Shown here: positions 23,201-32,074 of the stretch, one piece after another
Layout: every line of letters begins with the position of its first letter
Position numbering within the stretch: the first letter of the stretch is position 1
The notes under the pieces: model-generated
The model's database searches: none
Told to the model about the DNA's origin: nothing
The model's input: the letters and a program-made list of their open reading frames with translations, nothing else
Translations under genes and position numbers: made by a program
Assembly (NCBI RefSeq): GCF_014193285.1
Contig: NZ_JACHZE010000001.1
Span: 434,001-498,000, forward strand
Origin: Atlantibacter sp. RC6
Lineage (GTDB): Bacteria > Pseudomonadota > Gammaproteobacteria > Enterobacterales > Enterobacteriaceae
Direction: 5' to 3'
DNA length: 64,000 bases

Positions 23201-24067
23201 CGCCAGCAGCAACGGTCGCCGGTATCGCTGATGCAGTTCTGCAAGCATTTCAAAAAGCGGCTTGCGCCGCGTATCACCTAAATGCCAGGGCAGAGGTTGC
23301 CGGTTATCAACCTGCCACTGATTGTTGTGGTAATAATTCGCGCCAATGATATCGAGGTAGCGCGGCGCGCCGCCCAGTTCCGGCGCTTCTTTGCCACACA
23401 GCATGTCCCAGGCCTGATACTGGGCGTGGGTCTCTGCGACGGCGAGCCGTTGCGACTCCTCATCCTGCGGGTTCGCCAGCAGATGAATAATCGGATCGCA
23501 GTGTAAAATTCGCGCCCGGCTGTCGGCCTGCCAGATAGCATCGCAGGCGGCGATGGCGGCGCGCACCAGTTGCCGTTTACAGGCGTGGCCGGTCTCCTCT
23601 CCCGGCGGCTCCGCCGAGGGGATAAAGCCCACCGACAGCGCCCAACTGGTAAACGAAATCTCATTAACGGGCGAATACACCGGCGCATCGCGATACCAGG
23701 GTTTAAGAAAACGCGCCAGCGCGCCGCAAAACTGGGCAAAGCGCGGCACGAACTCGTCGTCCAGGATAGAAAGCTCCGTTGGCCAGCCGTAATGGCAAAG
23801 GGTCCAGCTCACCTGGATGTGGTGCTCACGGGCGGCGATCATGCGCTTCGCCACCGATGAGAAATCGTACTGGCCCTGACTATCCGCCAGCCGCCAGCCC
23901 ACGCTTTCGCGAACCGTGGCAACATCAAAGCGCTTAAGCCTGCCGTAATCCTCCGCCGCGCGCTCCAGGTGACCGGTGGCCTCATTCATTGAAAGCGGCA
24001 CGCCCAGCCGGTTGATATGATCGGCACCCTCATAACCCGCCTGCCAGAAACTGCTGAACAGCACCAT
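20282..24067 (-). CDS. Three-domain glycan enzyme: glycoside hydrolase + glycosyltransferase + UGM-like flavoprotein
   Basis: One uninterrupted frame of 1261 codons. Residues 1 to about 385 are a clan GH-A TIM-barrel hydrolase (beta-glucosidase-like) with putative acid/base Glu136 (SPVNEISF) and nucleophile Glu near 290 (LLLAETSHVG). About 392-780 is a GT-B glycosyltransferase (WDFVWQRPQHLLTRL, later SPTKVLEYMAASLPVVST). About 790-1261 is an FAD protein with LILGAGPTGLSAALH and FDYAGHIIFS, like UDP-galactopyranose mutase or its oxidoreductase relatives. No signal peptide or membrane segment is visible. An in-frame GTG at codon 392 is preceded by AAGGGG, so a shorter second product is possible. 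It occupies the place of torYZ in E. coli. A surface-glycan role is inference. Confidence 0.85.
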   Translation of the reverse strand: MVLFSSFWQAGYEGADHINRLGVPLSMNEATGHLERAAEDYGRLKRFDVATVRESVGWRLADSQGQYDFSSVAKRMIAAREHHIQVSWTLCHYGWPTELSILDDEFVPRFAQFCGALARFLKPWYRDAPVYSPVNEISFTSWALSVGFIPSAEPPGEETGHACKRQLVRAAIAACDAIWQADSRARILHCDPIIHLLANPQDEESQRLAVAETHAQYQAWDMLCGKEAPELGGAPRYLDIIGANYYHNNQWQVDNRQPLPWHLGDTRRKPLFEMLAELHQRYRRPLLLAETSHVGSGRGAWINHIATEVAQAQLAGADIRGICVYPILDRPDWEDAGVWHRSGLWEPQHEGADPLLRKIDFPYAHALRRAQRSLAHFQGQHRLRQSGKGQTVNTKTLIVFSHLRWDFVWQRPQHLLTRLAQHYPVVFIEEPVFEEGAAGLHRATPAPNVTVIRPHSPVHAPGFHDEQIAQLQPLMTTLSSEFPEPMIWFYTPMALPLAEPFHPTLMIYDCMDELSAFKNAPRQLLQRESALLTRADLVFTGGPSLYAAKQHRHDNVWCFPSSVDAVHFEQALDRQNAHPLQDEIPHPRLGYYGVIDERIDCGLIAALADANPAWQIVMVGPVVKIDPASLPQRANIHYFGQQPYQALPQFLAGWDVCLMPFALNASTRYISPTKVLEYMAASLPVVSTAITDVKVPYGDIVFVADDQQAFIRGCQQALALSEHQRQDQAQRMKSVINATSWDSTVDAMHKLMADALRASESRADTPVEARLTAAAPVVSRIPGTTKQDAHFARCLILGAGPTGLSAALHIGNEAVLLEKNATVGGWCRSVEDKGFTFDYAGHIIFSADPYVLEMYELLLKDNLHWQDREAWVYSQNTYTRYPFQGALYGLPAPVIKECILGAVEAQYHAANRLQPANAPALKMEDCCGDGAVPQGDCTLTARDKRAANFEQFIYQTWGAGIAKYFAVPYNQKLWKVPLSEMETSWLGGRVPLPDIGQIIDGALAPSTKPVGPNARFGYPLRGGFQALMSGFLPLLKGKLETNAKIIKLLPREHIAVLADGRRYRYEQLISTMPLPVLVKMLEGDVPAEVLSAASGLRHTSVRCVNLGIGRSDLTEKHWVYYPEETIFHRIFVQGNASPYCNPPGGCGLTCEITYSQDVPLPVDGQALIDRCIEECIKVGMINADDEVLTANLVDIPYAYVIYDHARAANVETVRQWLLKYDVILAGRYSEWEYYNSDHAFLAGKKAAEKVASRLKRVGAGM

Positions 24068-24741
24068 CTCCCTCTCTTAACAGCCGAAAGCTGCTTGCGT
24101 AAGGAATCGTGGGAGGGTTATCTCAGGGTGTCGGGTCGACATGGGCTATAAAAAGGCATAGCCATCCTGCACCTTGAGATAAGGCTCAATGAAAATAAAT
24201 TAACGAAGAAAAATAATCGCCAGAGCGCAAACAATTATTAGACGATATTTCCGCCCGGTGTTTAATTCTGGCTCATGCTTTAACATAACGCCAATCCAGA
24301 CCACAAAATAAATGAAAAGTGGATTGATTTTCATGTTTTATGCGTCAGGTTTAAGCGAAACAAAAAATGCAGCCAGAGCAGTAACTCACACAAAATATTT
24401 CGCAACTGAAATATTTATTATAAACCAAATCTCGAAGGATAAGCTTAATTAACAGGGGATTAAACGTATTCTTCTCACAAAAGATTTTTGCGCTGGGTTT
24501 GAGATATTAATATTTAGATTTTATTTGAATTAATTAGTTACCTTTTGGCAATACATTTACGTAGCGAAAACACCGATTTTCGCCCTACGACTCGGTAAAT
24601 TTTATGGAAGATTCAATGCCGATATAAAATATATCCCGCTTAAGCGAAGCGCAATAAGGATCGCCAGTATCAATTCGACAAAAATAACGCCCTCGGCATT
24701 TTTCTTATTAACACGTTAATTTCACACTCAATTTAATGAAC
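24068..24741. other. AT-rich intergenic stretch upstream of the fusion gene
   Basis: About 670 bases, strongly AT-rich, between the divergent end of the fusion gene start and the cutC terminator. No supported gene or RNA is visible. It presumably contains the fusion-gene promoter; the composition suggests H-NS-type silencing, which is inference. Confidence 0.45.
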
Positions 24742-24781
24742 GCCTGATGCGGCATCTTTTTGTGCCGTTGCGCTTACCGGC
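24742..24781. repeat. REP-like palindromic element
   Basis: GCCTGATGCG at the left and GCGCTTACCGGC at the right, with an inner GGCA...TGCC pairing, resemble the head and tail of enterobacterial REP/BIME elements. Single copy in this window. Confidence 0.5.
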
Positions 24782-24782
24782 A

Positions 24783-24813
24783 TAAAAAAAGCCCCAGCAA
24801 AATGCCGGGGCCT
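24783..24813 (-). terminator. Rho-independent terminator of cutC
   Basis: On the minus strand GCCCCGGC and GCTGGGGC arms (one mismatch) are followed by a run of seven T, about 60 bases past the cutC stop. Confidence 0.75.
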
Positions 24814-24869
24814 GGTACGAGCAAACATCATATTGGGCGACATGATGTGCGGTAAAAAAACGGTTCACA

Positions 24870-25610
24870 TTACGAGGCGGTTGCCAGTGCCGCTTTCATG
24901 GCGGCGACGGCTTCACCGTCCACGCAATAGCGGGAATATTCATCGGCGTCTGCATCGGCAGACATCGAGACTCCCGGATTGCGGTAACGCATGGCGGACG
25001 GGACTTGTTTGCCCGCCGAGCTGTGAAGCTCTTTCACGCCCTGCGCAATAAATTTGTCCAGATTGCTAAGCCGAACGCCAGCACCAGCCATAATGATTGG
25101 AGCATCGGAGTGTGCGATTAGTTCCGCAATTTTTGAAATACCTTTTTCGGCGCTCGCCTGCTGGCCCGACGTCAGCACCCGCGCTACGCCTAACGCTCGC
25201 AAATTATCCATCGCGATGAACGGGTTAGCGCACATATCAAATGCCCGATGAAAGGTCACCGCCATGCCCCGGGCGGCCGCCATGATTTGGCGCATTCTCG
25301 GCATATCCACTTCGCCATCCTCAGTGAGGATGCCCGTCACCAGTCCGGGATAACCTAAATCGCGGATTAGCGCGATATCCTCGAGCATGATGGCGAACTC
25401 GCTGGCGCTGTAACAAAAGTCGCCACCGCGTGGACGTACAATAGGATGCACCGGTATCGAAACCTGGGCGCGAACCGCCTTTAAGGTGCCCGCCGAGGGC
25501 GTGAGACCGCCTTCCGCCGGCGCGCTGCATAACTCGATACGATCCGCTCCGGCGGATTGGGCCGTTACTGCGCACTCCAGCGAATAACAGCAAATTTCCA
25601 GTAAAGCCAT
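24870..25610 (-). CDS. cutC: CutC family protein
   Basis: TIM-barrel protein of 246 residues, once linked to copper homeostasis; that role in E. coli is now doubted and is partly attributed to a neighbouring small RNA. Hallmarks are [47 protein letters not shown] and [13 protein letters not shown]. The start at 25610 matches the family N-terminus and follows AGGGGA; a 12-codon upstream extension is unlikely. It is divergent from the PatB-like gene with an 85-base gap. Confidence 0.94.
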   Translation of the reverse strand: MALLEICCYSLECAVTAQSAGADRIELCSAPAEGGLTPSAGTLKAVRAQVSIPVHPIVRPRGGDFCYSASEFAIMLEDIALIRDLGYPGLVTGILTEDGEVDMPRMRQIMAAARGMAVTFHRAFDMCANPFIAMDNLRALGVARVLTSGQQASAEKGISKIAELIAHSDAPIIMAGAGVRLSNLDKFIAQGVKELHSSAGKQVPSAMRYRNPGVSMSADADADEYSRYCVDGEAVAAMKAALATAS

Positions 25611-25695
25611 TGAATCCCCTAAGAACTGTGAAAACCGTTGTGTCATCCTTGCCGAATGCTAGTCTGAAGGAACCGATAAATCAGGGCAACGTATC

Positions 25696-26835
25696 ATGGC
25701 ATTCAATTTCAACCAACAATCGGACCGCCGTCACAGCGATAGCGTCAAATGGAATAAATACGCTGAAAACGTGTTGCCGATGTGGGTCGCGGATATGGAT
25801 TTTCCCACCGCGCCCTGCGTGATTGAGGCGCTTCAGCAGCGAGTGGCGCACGGGATCTTCGGCTATGGAACGGCGCCTGATGAACTCTGGCGCGTGGTGA
25901 TTGCCCATCTGAAGGCGCGTTATCAATGGGACGTGAAACCTGAATGGCTGATCCCGCTGCCCGGCGTGGTGAGTGGGCTTAACCTGGCGGTGCGGGCGTT
26001 CACCGAATCGCATCAGCGCTCGCTGGCGCCCTCACCTATTTATCCGCCGTTTTATAAAGCCGCGCTGCTGGCTGGCCGCCAGCAGCAGGCGATCCCGCTA
26101 CGGCTTGCCGACGGGCGTTGGGTCATGGATATGGCGGCTGCGCAGGCCAGCCTGAAGGGCGACGAGAAACTGTTGATGCTGTGCAACCCGCAGAACCCTG
26201 GCGGCACGGTATACCGTCGCGAAGAGTTGCTGGAACAACTGGAATTCGCGGAACGTCACGATCTGATTGTCTGTTCCGATGAGATCCACGGTGAGCTGGT
26301 ACTGGAGCCAGGCGTAGCGCATATTCCCTTTGCCAGCCTCGACGAGCGCGCGGCCCAACGCTCCGTGACCTTTATCTCGCCATCCAAGACCTGGAATATT
26401 GCCGGTCTGGGCGCATCGCTGGCGATTATTCCCAACCCCCAGTTGCGGCGGCGTTTCGAGGTGGCGCGTCAGGGCATTGTTCCGGCAGTGGATGTGCTGG
26501 CGATCACCGCCGCGACCGCCGCCTGGCGCGACGGCGAGCCGTGGCGGCTTGCGCTGATCGATCATCTGCGTAAACAGCGCGACAAGTTGTGCGCAGCGGT
26601 GAATGACCTGCCGGGGCTTTGCGTGTCGCCGCCGGAGGCGACCTATCTGGCGTGGGTCGATGCCAGCGGGATGGGCCAGGAGGATCCGTGGCGTTATTTT
26701 CTGCGCCACGGGCTGGCGTTTTCGCCGGGCAAAGATTTTGGCGACGATCGATTTGTACGCATCAACTTTGCCTGTAGCGACGCCACACTGGATGAAGCGA
26801 TAGCGCGGCTTCAGCGCGCCGTCGCCGCGCGGTAA
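25696..26835 (+). CDS. PatB/MalY-type PLP-dependent aminotransferase / C-S lyase
   Basis: Fold-type I pyridoxal-phosphate enzyme of 379 residues. The hallmark LPMWVADMDFPTAP is near the N-terminus, followed by GVVSGLNLAVRAF, the NPQNPGG motif, SDEIHGELV and the PLP lysine at about 231 (SPSKTWNIAGLG). The closest functional group is the PatB/MalY branch, with cystathionine beta-lyase or related C-S lyase activity on sulfur amino acids; substrate is not predictable from sequence. It is inserted between cutC and yecM, which are adjacent in E. coli, and ends one base before the convergent yecM stop. Confidence 0.88.
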   Translation: MAFNFNQQSDRRHSDSVKWNKYAENVLPMWVADMDFPTAPCVIEALQQRVAHGIFGYGTAPDELWRVVIAHLKARYQWDVKPEWLIPLPGVVSGLNLAVRAFTESHQRSLAPSPIYPPFYKAALLAGRQQQAIPLRLADGRWVMDMAAAQASLKGDEKLLMLCNPQNPGGTVYRREELLEQLEFAERHDLIVCSDEIHGELVLEPGVAHIPFASLDERAAQRSVTFISPSKTWNIAGLGASLAIIPNPQLRRRFEVARQGIVPAVDVLAITAATAAWRDGEPWRLALIDHLRKQRDKLCAAVNDLPGLCVSPPEATYLAWVDASGMGQEDPWRYFLRHGLAFSPGKDFGDDRFVRINFACSDATLDEAIARLQRAVAAR

Positions 26836-26836
26836 G

Positions 26837-27400
26837 CTACTCCCGCTCGCTGGCTACGATGGCCTCAATCGACCAGGGATGGAATTTGATGGTCACTGAG
26901 CCATCGGTCACGGCGAGCGTTGGGTTAGGCAACCGCTCGCGTTCGCCTTTCGGGGAGCTGGTTTTGACCGCAATCCCCTTCTGGCGCAATCCTTCATCGC
27001 TCAGCAGCGCTACGGCGCGAGCGTTAAGCGTTTCCGGCTCGCCCGGCAGCACGATTTCGATATGCTCCCAACCTTCATGCGGGTAGCGCTTCTCCCCCGG
27101 CCAGGGCAGTTCGACCACGCTGAATGCCCAGTGCGCCACTGTTACCGGCTGGGCGAGTTTAAACAGGCAGATGGGCCGTCCGTTGATGATATTTTCCGAC
27201 AGCAGCGCAGCGCACTGCTCAAAACCCTTGCGCCAGCGTTCGGCGGTGGCGTTCTGGTGGCAGCGCAGGGAGATATGGTCGGCATCTAACGGCGCGATGT
27301 CGAGGCCCAGCCGCGCGGCCAGCCCGGTTAATGCGTCGGTAAAACGCGGCAAATCCGCCACGATATCCTGTAATTCTTCAATTGATTGCCAGTCTTGCAT
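26837..27400 (-). CDS. yecM: YecM, VOC-superfamily metal-binding protein
   Basis: A 187-residue protein of unknown function closely resembling E. coli YecM (188). Conserved stretches include DADHISLRCHQNATAERW, FSVVELPWPGEKRYPHEGW and WEHIEIVLPGEPETLNARA; His and Glu residues in these are consistent with the glyoxalase/VOC metal site. Divergent from argS, as in E. coli. Confidence 0.94.
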   Translation of the reverse strand: MQDWQSIEELQDIVADLPRFTDALTGLAARLGLDIAPLDADHISLRCHQNATAERWRKGFEQCAALLSENIINGRPICLFKLAQPVTVAHWAFSVVELPWPGEKRYPHEGWEHIEIVLPGEPETLNARAVALLSDEGLRQKGIAVKTSSPKGERERLPNPTLAVTDGSVTIKFHPWSIEAIVASERE

Positions 27401-27593
27401 CTCGGTTCCCGGTTTTCGCTACATCGCCGTTAATCTACCCTGAAGCGGCTGTTCCACCAAGTTTTAACCGGCTTTTCACCCACACCGCGCCAGTGCTGAC
27501 GCTGCAATCCAAATGCAGTATACTTCCGCCTTATTTTTCCATAGACATAACGCGGTTCCGCTGCGGGCTGCGTGTTTAACGTAAGGTATTCCG

Positions 27594-29324
27594 GTGAATA
27601 TTCAGGCTCTTCTTTCCGATAAAGTCAGTCAGGCATTGATTGCCGCAGGCGCACCTGCCGATTGTGAACCTCAGGTTCGCCAGTCGGCCAAAGCACAGTT
27701 CGGCGACTATCAGGCTAATGGCGTGATGTCCGTTGCTAAAAAACTGGGCATGCCGCCGCGACAGTTAGCAGAGCTCGTACTGACCCATCTCGATCTCGCC
27801 GGGATTGCCAGTAAAGTTGAAATCGCCGGACCGGGTTTTATCAATATTTTCCTCGACCCGGCGTATCTGTCAGGACTTGTGGACAGCGCGGTGCTGAGTG
27901 AGCGTATCGGCGTGCCGAAAGCGGCGGCGCAAACTATCGTGGTGGACTATTCCGCGCCGAACGTGGCGAAAGAGATGCACGTTGGCCATTTGCGCTCCAC
28001 CATCATTGGCGACGCGGCGGTACGCACCCTGGAATTCCTCGGCCATAACGTGATCCGCGCGAACCACGTGGGCGACTGGGGTACCCAGTTTGGGATGCTG
28101 ATTGCGTATCTGGAGAAGCAGCAGAACGAAAACGCCGGGGAAATGGCGCTGGCGGATCTGGAAGGTTTCTACCGTGAAGCCAAAAAACACTACGACGAAG
28201 ACGAAGCCTTCGCCGAACGCGCCCGTAACTACGTGGTGAAGCTGCAGGGCGGCGACGAGTACTGCCGTGAGATGTGGCGCAAGCTGGTCGATATCACCAT
28301 GACCCAGAACCAGATCACCTATGAGCGCCTGAACGTGACCTTAACCCGCGACGATGTGATGGGTGAGAGCCTGTACAACCCGATGCTGGCGGGCATTGTT
28401 GCCGATCTGAAAGCCAAAGGGTTGGCAGTGGAAAGCGAAGGCGCGACGGTGGTATTCCTCGACGAGTACAAGAATAAAGAAGGCGAGCCGATGGGCGTGA
28501 TCATCCAGAAAAAGGATGGCGGCTTCCTGTACACCACCACCGATATCGCCTGCGCCAAGTACCGTTATGAAACGCTGCATGCCGACCGCGTGCTGTATTA
28601 CATCGATTCTCGTCAGCATCAGCACCTGATGCAGGCGTGGACTATCGTGCGCAAAGCGGGCTACGTACCGGATTCGGTACCGCTGGAGCACCATATGTTC
28701 GGCATGATGCTGGGCAAAGACGGCAAACCGTTCAAAACCCGCGCCGGCGGCACCGTGAAGTTGTCCGATCTGCTGGATGAAGCGCTGGAGCGCGCGCGTC
28801 GTCTGGTGGCGGAGAAGAACCCAGACATGCCTGCCGATGAACTGGAAACCCTGGCGAACGCCGTAGGGATTGGCGCGGTAAAATATGCCGATCTGTCGAA
28901 AAACCGCACCACCGATTACATTTTCGACTGGGACAATATGCTGGCGTTCGAAGGCAATACCGCGCCTTACATGCAGTATGCCTACACCCGCGTGCTGTCG
29001 ATTTTCCGTAAAGCGGGCATTGAAGAGAGCATGCTTACCGCGCCGGTGAACATCACTGAAGAGCGAGAAGCGGCGCTGGCGGCGCGTCTGTTACAGTTCG
29101 AAGAGACGCTGACCACCGTGGCCCGCGAGGGTACGCCGCACGTGATGTGCGCCTATCTGTACGATGTGGCGGGTCTGTTCTCTGGTTTCTACGAGCACTG
29201 CCCGATCCTCACGGCGGAAACCGAAGGCGTGCGCCAAAGCCGCCTGAAGCTGGCTCTGCTGACGGCGAAAACGCTGAAGATTGGTCTTGAAACTCTGGGG
29301 ATCGAGACCGTCGAACGGATGTAA
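27594..29324 (+). CDS. argS: Arginyl-tRNA synthetase (GTG start)
   Basis: Class I synthetase that charges tRNA-Arg, 576 residues. The initiation codon is GTG, as in E. coli argS, giving [21 protein letters not shown] lies upstream. The HIGH-type motif is [11 protein letters not shown] (HVGH), and the C-terminal DALR anticodon-binding domain ends LGIETVERM. ArgS lacks a canonical KMSKS, and none is visible here ([15 protein letters not shown] region instead). A terminator follows. Confidence 0.97.
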   Translation: MNIQALLSDKVSQALIAAGAPADCEPQVRQSAKAQFGDYQANGVMSVAKKLGMPPRQLAELVLTHLDLAGIASKVEIAGPGFINIFLDPAYLSGLVDSAVLSERIGVPKAAAQTIVVDYSAPNVAKEMHVGHLRSTIIGDAAVRTLEFLGHNVIRANHVGDWGTQFGMLIAYLEKQQNENAGEMALADLEGFYREAKKHYDEDEAFAERARNYVVKLQGGDEYCREMWRKLVDITMTQNQITYERLNVTLTRDDVMGESLYNPMLAGIVADLKAKGLAVESEGATVVFLDEYKNKEGEPMGVIIQKKDGGFLYTTTDIACAKYRYETLHADRVLYYIDSRQHQHLMQAWTIVRKAGYVPDSVPLEHHMFGMMLGKDGKPFKTRAGGTVKLSDLLDEALERARRLVAEKNPDMPADELETLANAVGIGAVKYADLSKNRTTDYIFDWDNMLAFEGNTAPYMQYAYTRVLSIFRKAGIEESMLTAPVNITEEREAALAARLLQFEETLTTVAREGTPHVMCAYLYDVAGLFSGFYEHCPILTAETEGVRQSRLKLALLTAKTLKIGLETLGIETVERM

Positions 29325-29337
29325 TCCAGCCTGACAG

Positions 29338-29366
29338 AAAGCGCGTCGAGTACGCGCTTTTTTATT
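29338..29366 (+). terminator. Rho-independent terminator of argS
   Basis: AAAGCGCGT, loop CGAGT, ACGCGCTTT followed by TTTT, 14 bases after the argS stop. Confidence 0.88.
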
Positions 29367-29455
29367 GGGCACAGGCGGTTGGCGGGCATTTTTTATTCGC
29401 AACGGGTGAATATGTTCAAGCCTTAACCGAACGCGCGCGAAAGCATAAATTCCGC

Positions 29456-29484
29456 TTGACCGTTTTAGCCTGACTCCCTATAGT
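29456..29484 (+). promoter_or_regulatory. Sigma-70 promoter of tRNA-Ser with GC-rich discriminator
   Basis: TTGACC, a 17-base spacer and TATAGT, then AGCGCCCC. The GC-rich discriminator is typical of stringently controlled stable-RNA promoters. It lies about 40 bases upstream of the mature tRNA. Confidence 0.85.
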
Positions 29485-29526
29485 AGCGCCCCGTTGCACC
29501 ACGCAGTGGGGCAGCAAAAACAATAT

Positions 29527-29614
29527 GGTGAGGTGTCCGAGTGGCTGAAGGAGCACGCCTGGAAAGTGTGTATACGGCAACGTATCGGGGGTTCGAATCC
29601 CCCCCTCACCGCCA
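29527..29614 (+). tRNA. tRNA-Ser (anticodon GGA)
   Basis: 88 bases including an encoded CCA. The acceptor arm GGTGAGG pairs with CCTCACC; the anticodon stem is CACGC/GTGTG with loop CTGGAAA, so the anticodon is GGA and it reads UCC/UCU. The long variable arm (TATACGG..CGTAT) is typical of class II tRNA-Ser, and the T arm is GGGGGTTCGAATCCCCC. Sequence appears the same as E. coli serW/serX. It marks the left border of the T6SS region. Confidence 0.97.
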
Positions 29615-29621
29615 TATTTTG

Positions 29622-29655
29622 AAAAAAGCTCATGCGAAAGTATGAGCTTTTTTCT
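29622..29655. terminator. Bidirectional terminator shared by tRNA-Ser and the T6SS operon
   Basis: AAAAAAGCTCAT and ATGAGCTTTTTT form a perfect 12-base stem with an 8-base loop, usable in both directions. It ends the tRNA transcript on the plus strand and the T6SS transcript on the minus strand. Confidence 0.9.
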
Positions 29656-29709
29656 TATCTGCTCCGTACTGGGGACCGGGGTTCGACCACTGGTTCGTAC
29701 AGGCCATCC

Positions 29710-31056
29710 TTATTCTGGCAAAACCGGCTCGCCGGTGATTAACGCATACCGGCTGAGCAGCGCGTTAAGCGCCAGTTCTGCCTGCTTTTTTTGCGCGCTG
29801 TTAACGGGTTGTCCGTCCGGGGGGCTGGCGAGCTGCCGCAGTTGCTCTTCCACCGGCACCGCGCGGTTAAACGACTGCGTGATGGCGAACACCATGGTTT
29901 TCAGTTCGCTGCCGGTGAGATAGCTGCCGCGCCGCTCATCCAGCGCGTTCAGGCGGTCGGTCAGTTGTTGCAGCTGCGTCATGCCCTGATGCCAGCCGCT
30001 GAGCGTTCCGGCTGACAGCGCGGCGGCGTTAAGCTGACTGTGCCACTGCTGTACGAGCGGCTTTGCCTGTTCCGGCCACAATGCCTGCGCCTGCTGCACT
30101 AACTGGCTGCCGTAGCGCAGCGTCCAGTCCGGCGGCAGACTGTTCAGCCGCGCCAGTTGCTGCTGCGTGCGGCGTATCCCCTCGCCTGCCGGCAGCGTTC
30201 CCGGCGTTATGCCCTGAACCTGCGCAGCGGAGAGCGGCTCCGGCAGCGTCAGGGAGGCTTCCAGCCGCTGCGTCAGCGGGTCGGGCCGGTTGACAGACTG
30301 CCATCCCCACAGCGCGGCGCTACCGGTAATCAGCATGGTCATCACCCCGGCGGCAAACGGCTTCCAGGGCTTCGCAGGCGGCGGAGGTTCACTGATAACG
30401 GTGATATTGGGCTGTGGCTCCGGTTGCGCCACGTACACCCACTGCGTATTACCGGATGCCGGATGAGGCCGGGGCTCCTCACGGTTCACGGGTATCGCCC
30501 CGGCAGGCAGCGTCACGCCGCCCGCCGTAGCGTCGCTGTTCTCCAGCCGTACCGCCGCGTTATGCAGTTGCGTACGCAACGTATCAAGCTGGCTGAGATG
30601 TTTAAGCTCCAGACGTTGCAGCACCTCACCAAGCCGTGTGAGATGCTGCTCCGCCTGATAAAGCTGGCTGAGGTCGGCGTAGTGCAGCGTCAGGGTGCGC
30701 AACACCTGTTGCAGGCGCTGGCTCAGGCTGGTGAGGATTTCCATCCGGGCGTGTACCGGCTGCGGCCAGAGATTGCCCCACTGGCGGGAGACGAGCGCTT
30801 CCAGCACTGCCAGCCCTTCGTTCAGGCCGTACAGCCCGGTCAGATGGGTACGCGCCAGGGTATACCAGGCGGCGGTCTGCAACTCCACACCGTTTTGCTC
30901 AAACAGCGCCAGACAGCATTTTTCCGCGTGTTTCCAGTTCACGTCCGGGCGCGCCGGATGGGTGAGTTTCGCCAGCTCATCGCGCAGGCTGGCGTAATCC
31001 GCCAGGGTACGCGGGTCACCGCCGGTTCTGAGCTGATGCGTCAGTGTGTCCGTCAT
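29710..31056 (-). CDS. T6SS VasL/ImpA-domain membrane protein
   Basis: A 448-residue T6SS-associated protein of the VasL type, related to TssA. The N-terminal ImpA-like domain covers about 1-120 (LRTGGDPRTLADYASLRDEL, then WYTLARTHL and SRQWGNLWPQP). A proline-rich linker (EPPPPAKPW) precedes one membrane segment near 235-255 (FAAGVMTMLITGSAALWGW), and the C-terminal VasL domain follows, probably periplasmic. Related proteins have been proposed to stop or anchor sheath extension at the far membrane. It is the last gene of the minus-strand T6SS cluster, 21 bases after tssE. Confidence 0.82.
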   Translation of the reverse strand: MTDTLTHQLRTGGDPRTLADYASLRDELAKLTHPARPDVNWKHAEKCCLALFEQNGVELQTAAWYTLARTHLTGLYGLNEGLAVLEALVSRQWGNLWPQPVHARMEILTSLSQRLQQVLRTLTLHYADLSQLYQAEQHLTRLGEVLQRLELKHLSQLDTLRTQLHNAAVRLENSDATAGGVTLPAGAIPVNREEPRPHPASGNTQWVYVAQPEPQPNITVISEPPPPAKPWKPFAAGVMTMLITGSAALWGWQSVNRPDPLTQRLEASLTLPEPLSAAQVQGITPGTLPAGEGIRRTQQQLARLNSLPPDWTLRYGSQLVQQAQALWPEQAKPLVQQWHSQLNAAALSAGTLSGWHQGMTQLQQLTDRLNALDERRGSYLTGSELKTMVFAITQSFNRAVPVEEQLRQLASPPDGQPVNSAQKKQAELALNALLSRYALITGEPVLPE

Positions 31057-31077
31057 GGGTCATATCCTTATTCAACA

Positions 31078-31539
31078 TTACACGGCAGCCCGCGCGTCCA
31101 GGTACTGCTGCTGTTTGAGATGGCGGATCAGCACCCGCCCTTCCGGCATAAACTCGGTGCCGTAGCGCACCAGCCCGATGCCCTTCAGCTCCGCATCAAT
31201 GGCGTAGCGCAGTTCGCCGGGGATGGTCTGCGCCAGCATCACCACGTCGATGCGCTTCAGGCGCGGCTCGTATCTGAGCAGCACATCCGAGAGCGTGGTC
31301 ATCAGCTGATGGGCGGTGCCGGGCATCCCCTGCAGGATTCTGGTCATATCGGGCAGGCCGTAGTCGGGCAGATGTTTCAGGCTCCCGGCGCGGGTATTGA
31401 GGATACGCTGCATGTTATCCAGTACCGAGAGAACGACCTGGTTCGGTTCACTGACCTGATGCAGATCGAGGCCGCCCGCGAAGTTGCCGAACAGGGTTTC
31501 ATAAAGGGAGGGACCGTGTTGTTGGGGCATCTCAGTCAT
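31078..31539 (-). CDS. tssE: T6SS baseplate protein TssE (gp25-like)
   Basis: Baseplate wedge protein of 153 residues with the gp25/lysozyme-like fold that seeds sheath assembly. Conserved features are SLYETLFGNF, VLDNMQRILNTRAGSLKHLPDYGLPDM-type segment (about 40-66) and RYEPRLKRIDV. It overlaps the tssJ end by 8 bases, so the two are translationally coupled. Confidence 0.92.
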   Translation of the reverse strand: MTEMPQQHGPSLYETLFGNFAGGLDLHQVSEPNQVVLSVLDNMQRILNTRAGSLKHLPDYGLPDMTRILQGMPGTAHQLMTTLSDVLLRYEPRLKRIDVVMLAQTIPGELRYAIDAELKGIGLVRYGTEFMPEGRVLIRHLKQQQYLDARAAV

Positions 31540-32074
31540 CCTTCAGTGGTACCAACGTCAGCCGGTTATTCCCGGCCTCAATGACGCGGGCTTTATCCGG
31601 ATCGAGGTCTTCCCGGCTCAACACAACCCGCCAGGTATCATTCGCCTGGCCCGGAGATATAAACATTCCGGCCACCGCCACATACTGCGCGCTTTCCTCC
31701 ATCGGCATATCGACCTGTACCGCCCCGCCTGGCTGCAGTCGGATGTCTTTCTCCGCCACCAGGTCTGCCTTGATAGCCTGACTGTCAGCCTTAAACAATG
31801 ACGGATAATCCGTACTGTCAAAGGATTTGCGATCCTTAAGCTGGTAAATACGTACCACTGTTGACAATGCCACCCCACCGGCATTGCTGTTAACCGCTTC
31901 GCGGGCGCGAATATCGAGATGCACGGTTTTCACCTGTTTATAAAATATCGATTTGGTCACAGCGACGGTGCCGTCTGTCACTTTTTGCGTCAGACCACAG
32001 CCTGCGAGCATCATTGTGACAGCAGCTGTCAGCGTAACTTGTGTGAATTTACCAGCGATAATCGCCATCTTCAT
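31532..32074 (-). CDS. tssJ: T6SS outer-membrane lipoprotein TssJ
   Basis: Outer-membrane lipoprotein that anchors the TssJLM membrane complex. From the start MKMAIIAGKF it has 180 residues, a signal peptide and lipobox MLAGC with acylated Cys26. The transthyretin-like core shows VVRIYQLKDRKSFDSTDYPS and a conserved region LQPGGAVQVDMPM. This start has a GGGAGA ribosome site; an in-frame extension to 32122 would spoil the signal peptide. The 5' end overlaps tssG by 26 bases. Confidence 0.9.
   Translation of the reverse strand: MKMAIIAGKFTQVTLTAAVTMMLAGCGLTQKVTDGTVAVTKSIFYKQVKTVHLDIRAREAVNSNAGGVALSTVVRIYQLKDRKSFDSTDYPSLFKADSQAIKADLVAEKDIRLQPGGAVQVDMPMEESAQYVAVAGMFISPGQANDTWRVVLSREDLDPDKARVIEAGNNRLTLVPLKDD

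Noticed and set aside
24068-24741. Search for CRISPR repeats, phage or IS genes in AT-rich gaps and across the window
   Set aside because: No regularly spaced repeats, integrase or transposase sequence was seen.
29670-29700. GGGGTTCGAC sequence resembling a tRNA T-loop, considered as an attachment-site copy of the tRNA-Ser 3' end
   Set aside because: Only about nine bases match and no partner repeat, integrase or mobility gene was found at the other end of the T6SS region.
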